A stretch of 64,000 bases of DNA from Bradyrhizobium sp. CCGUVB4N (GTDB lineage Bacteria; Pseudomonadota; Alphaproteobacteria; Rhizobiales; Xanthobacteraceae), in contig NZ_JANADP010000001.1 of assembly GCF_024199945.1 (NCBI RefSeq), positions 8,761,001 through 8,825,000 on the forward strand, in the 5' to 3' direction. Made by a program: the position numbers and the translations under genes. Of this stretch, positions 62,318 to 64,000 are shown one piece after another. Under the pieces are notes generated by a model that saw only the letters and a list, made by a program, of their open reading frames with translations, had not been told where the DNA came from and did no database searches. Position 1 is the first letter of the stretch. Each line of letters opens with the position of its first letter.

Positions 62318-62737
62318 TCAGAGCAGATCGACAGTGACGTCGATGTTGCCGCGAACGGCCCTGGAATAGGGACAGGTCTGGTGCGCCTCATCGATCAGAT
62401 CGCGCGCGACATCGCGATCGAGGCCGGGCAGGCTGACGCCAAGGCGCGCTCTGAGTGCGTAAGCGCCTTCGTCGAGGACGAGATCGATTTCCGCATCGAT
62501 CGCGCTTTTGCTTGGAAGCACGATTTTCCGCTTGCGCGCTGCGATCTCCATCGCACCCTCGAAGCAGGCAGACCAGCCGGCGGCGAACAATTGCTCGGGG
62601 TTGGTGCCGATGCCGGCGCTGCCTGGCGGCGACAGCCGCACATCGAGACGGCCGTCAGAGCTGCGGGACATGCCGTCCTGACGCCCGCCGGCGGTGCGGG
62701 TCCGCGCCGTATAGAGCAGTTTTTCCGTTTGGCTCAT
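62318..62737 (-). CDS. ohr: Organic hydroperoxide resistance protein (Ohr/OsmC family)
   Basis: This 139-residue peroxidase has both redox cysteines of Ohr: SACFEGAMEIAARKRKIVLP (peroxidatic) and HQTCPYSRAVRGNIDVTV (resolving). The rest of the OsmC/Ohr fold, including LSPPGSAGIGTNPEQLFAAGWSACF, is present. It should reduce organic peroxides with a dihydrolipoyl or thiol partner. It is the first gene of the operon, divergent from the winged-helix/ATPase regulator. No MarR-type OhrR gene is adjacent, which is unusual for ohr. Confidence 0.92.
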   Translation of the reverse strand: MSQTEKLLYTARTRTAGGRQDGMSRSSDGRLDVRLSPPGSAGIGTNPEQLFAAGWSACFEGAMEIAARKRKIVLPSKSAIDAEIDLVLDEGAYALRARLGVSLPGLDRDVARDLIDEAHQTCPYSRAVRGNIDVTVDLL

Positions 62738-62935
62738 GATGAAGCCTCCTCGTCGTTACGCAACTGACTATCAGCGTGTTACGCGGGGCGCCCGTTTGGA
62801 GTTGTGAGATGTTGTGAGGCTGGCCGGGAACCCGATGGCGAGGCCTGCAAACGCGGCCTGATGCCGCTGCAAGGGTGGCCTTGCCGGATCGCTGCGCGCT
62901 CGTTATCCGGTTCTGCAAATGAGCAAGATTTCGTG

Positions 62936-64000
62936 ATGACCGCGCCGATCGGGCCTGCCGCAATAACACTGTCGTTCGGGCCATTCATCGTGACGCCGCA
63001 TGAGCGGCTGGTGACGCGCGACGGCGTCGCGCTGCCGATGGGCGCCAAGAGTTTCGATACGCTGATCGCGCTGATGTCGCGGCCGAACGAGGTCGTCAGC
63101 AAATGGGACCTGATGGGCCTGGTCTGGCCCGGGATGGCGGTCGAGGAAACCAATCTGCGATTCCATATCGCGGCACTCCGGAAGGCGCTCGGCGACGGCA
63201 AGGACGGCGCCCGCTACATCACGACGCTGTCGGGCCGCGGCTACTGCTTCGTGGCGCCGATCTCGCAAATCGGCGCTCGGGCTGAGCCGCGCCTGGCGCC
63301 GCGCGCGGAATTGCCGCCCGTAAAACTACCTAACCGATTGCAGCGCATGGTCGGACGCGCCGACGCGGTCGCCGCTGTATCGGACAAGCTGATCACCTCC
63401 CGCTTCGTCACGATCGTCGGCCCCGGTGGCGTAGGCAAGACTGCTGTTGCAGTCGCGATCGCGCACGACCTGCTCGCAACATTCGCCGACGCTGCACACT
63501 TCGTTGATCTTGCCGCACTCAGCGATCCCGATCTGGTGATCACCTCGCTGCTGCTGATGCTCGGACTGCCGGCCCAGGCCGACGATCCGATGCCGGCCTT
63601 GCTCGCGCATCTGCGCGACAAGCGCATGTTGCTGGTGCTGGACAATTGCGAGCATGTGATTGCGGCGGCAGCACCGCTCGCAGCCGAGATCTTTCAAGCC
63701 GCGCCGCAGGTCCATATCCTCGCCACCAGCCGAGAGGCGCTGCGCGTCGAGGGCGAGCAGGTCTACCGGCTGGCGCCGCTTGGCGTGCCGCCCGATGAGT
63801 CCGGACTGACGGCCGCGATCGCCCGGACCTATCCCGCGTTCGAACTCTTCCTCGAACGCGCAAAAGCCGGCGGCGCCCAGATCGTGCTCGACGATGCCAA
63901 TGCCGCCATTGCCGCGCGAATCTGCCGCAAGCTCGACGGCATGGCGCTCGCGATCGAGCTCGCAGCCGGCCGGGTCGAAGCCTATGGCCTGGAGCAGACA
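62936..64000 (+). CDS. Winged-helix/STAND ATPase transcriptional regulator (3' end beyond window)
   Basis: The protein is open to the window end (at least 355 residues). The ATG at 62936 starts MTAPIGPAAITLSFGPFIVT. An OmpR-type winged helix (about 10-110; LPMGAKSFDTLIALMSRPNEVVSKWDLMGLVW, RYITTLSGRGYCFVAPI) is joined to an AAA/NB-ARC-like ATPase. Walker A is GPGGVGKTAVAVA (about 163), Walker B is MLLVLDNCEH (about 232) and a sensor arginine lies in LATSREALR. The C-terminus, probably TPR-like, is missing. It is divergent from ohr with 198 bases between, so it is a candidate regulator of the operon. Confidence 0.87.
   Translation, partial: MTAPIGPAAITLSFGPFIVTPHERLVTRDGVALPMGAKSFDTLIALMSRPNEVVSKWDLMGLVWPGMAVEETNLRFHIAALRKALGDGKDGARYITTLSGRGYCFVAPISQIGARAEPRLAPRAELPPVKLPNRLQRMVGRADAVAAVSDKLITSRFVTIVGPGGVGKTAVAVAIAHDLLATFADAAHFVDLAALSDPDLVITSLLLMLGLPAQADDPMPALLAHLRDKRMLLVLDNCEHVIAAAAPLAAEIFQAAPQVHILATSREALRVEGEQVYRLAPLGVPPDESGLTAAIARTYPAFELFLERAKAGGAQIVLDDANAAIAARICRKLDGMALAIELAAGRVEAYGLEQT

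Noticed and set aside
1..64000. CRISPR arrays, tRNA or rRNA genes
   Set aside because: I saw no regularly spaced identical repeats and no tRNA cloverleaf or rRNA segments. A tRNA scan would be needed to exclude a missed tRNA.

Overview
The window looks like chromosome from a Bradyrhizobium or a close relative (Alphaproteobacteria, Hyphomicrobiales). The signs are high GC coding DNA with strong third-position GC, a glycine-condensing 5-aminolevulinate synthase gene (hemA) behind an FNR/FixK-type box, many ABC importers for peptides and branched-chain-amino-acid-like ligands, a methanethiol S-methyltransferase-like gene, BA14K and Omp25-like envelope proteins, and several families of intergenic palindromic repeats. 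The genus is an inference from gene content, since no rRNA is present. I saw no tRNA, rRNA or CRISPR array.

Layout. 1-2733: two divergent paralogous peptide-type binding proteins, the left one cut by the window edge. 2.75-3.0 kb: two palindromic repeats. 3.0-13.8 kb: a 2365-residue FecR/beta-helix/VCBS secreted protein, followed on the same strand by a CHASE2 adenylate cyclase and faced by a divergent LapG-like cysteine proteinase. 13.9-15.0 kb: an LprI-like periplasmic protein. 15.2-21.9 kb: a Liv-type ABC importer operon with an embedded acyl-CoA synthetase. 22.2-31.4 kb: an ABC-2 exporter pair and scattered metabolic genes (MBL hydrolase, amidohydrolase, cupin, M29 aminopeptidase, fumarase-superfamily lyase). 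31.8-37.2 kb: a BA14K protein, then two paralogous winged-helix/TPR regulators flanking a GFA protein and an mddA-like methyltransferase. 37.2-44.7 kb: envelope proteins, a TetR regulator and a peptide ABC importer operon.

44.7-51.1 kb: two members of a small secreted protein family, a two-gene micro-operon, an AEC transporter, a thioesterase, and a complete IS630-type insertion sequence that carries an orphan LexA-like DNA-binding protein, then an HTH protein and an Omp25-like porin. 51.2-59.8 kb: a chemoreceptor, an MBL hydrolase, hemA and a very large symporter-type hybrid histidine kinase. 59.8-64.0 kb: a four-gene operon (Ohr, exported alpha/beta hydrolase, membrane-anchored cytochrome P460, SDR) facing a winged-helix/STAND ATPase regulator that runs off the right edge.

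The most system-like regions are the adhesin/protease/cyclase block (3-14 kb), the twin-regulator island (32-37 kb), the IS with its LexA-like passenger (48-50 kb) and the Ohr/P460 operon with its ATPase regulator (60-64 kb). A family of about 130-160 bp compound palindromes occurs five times, three times between convergent genes, once inside the peptide importer operon and once after hemA.
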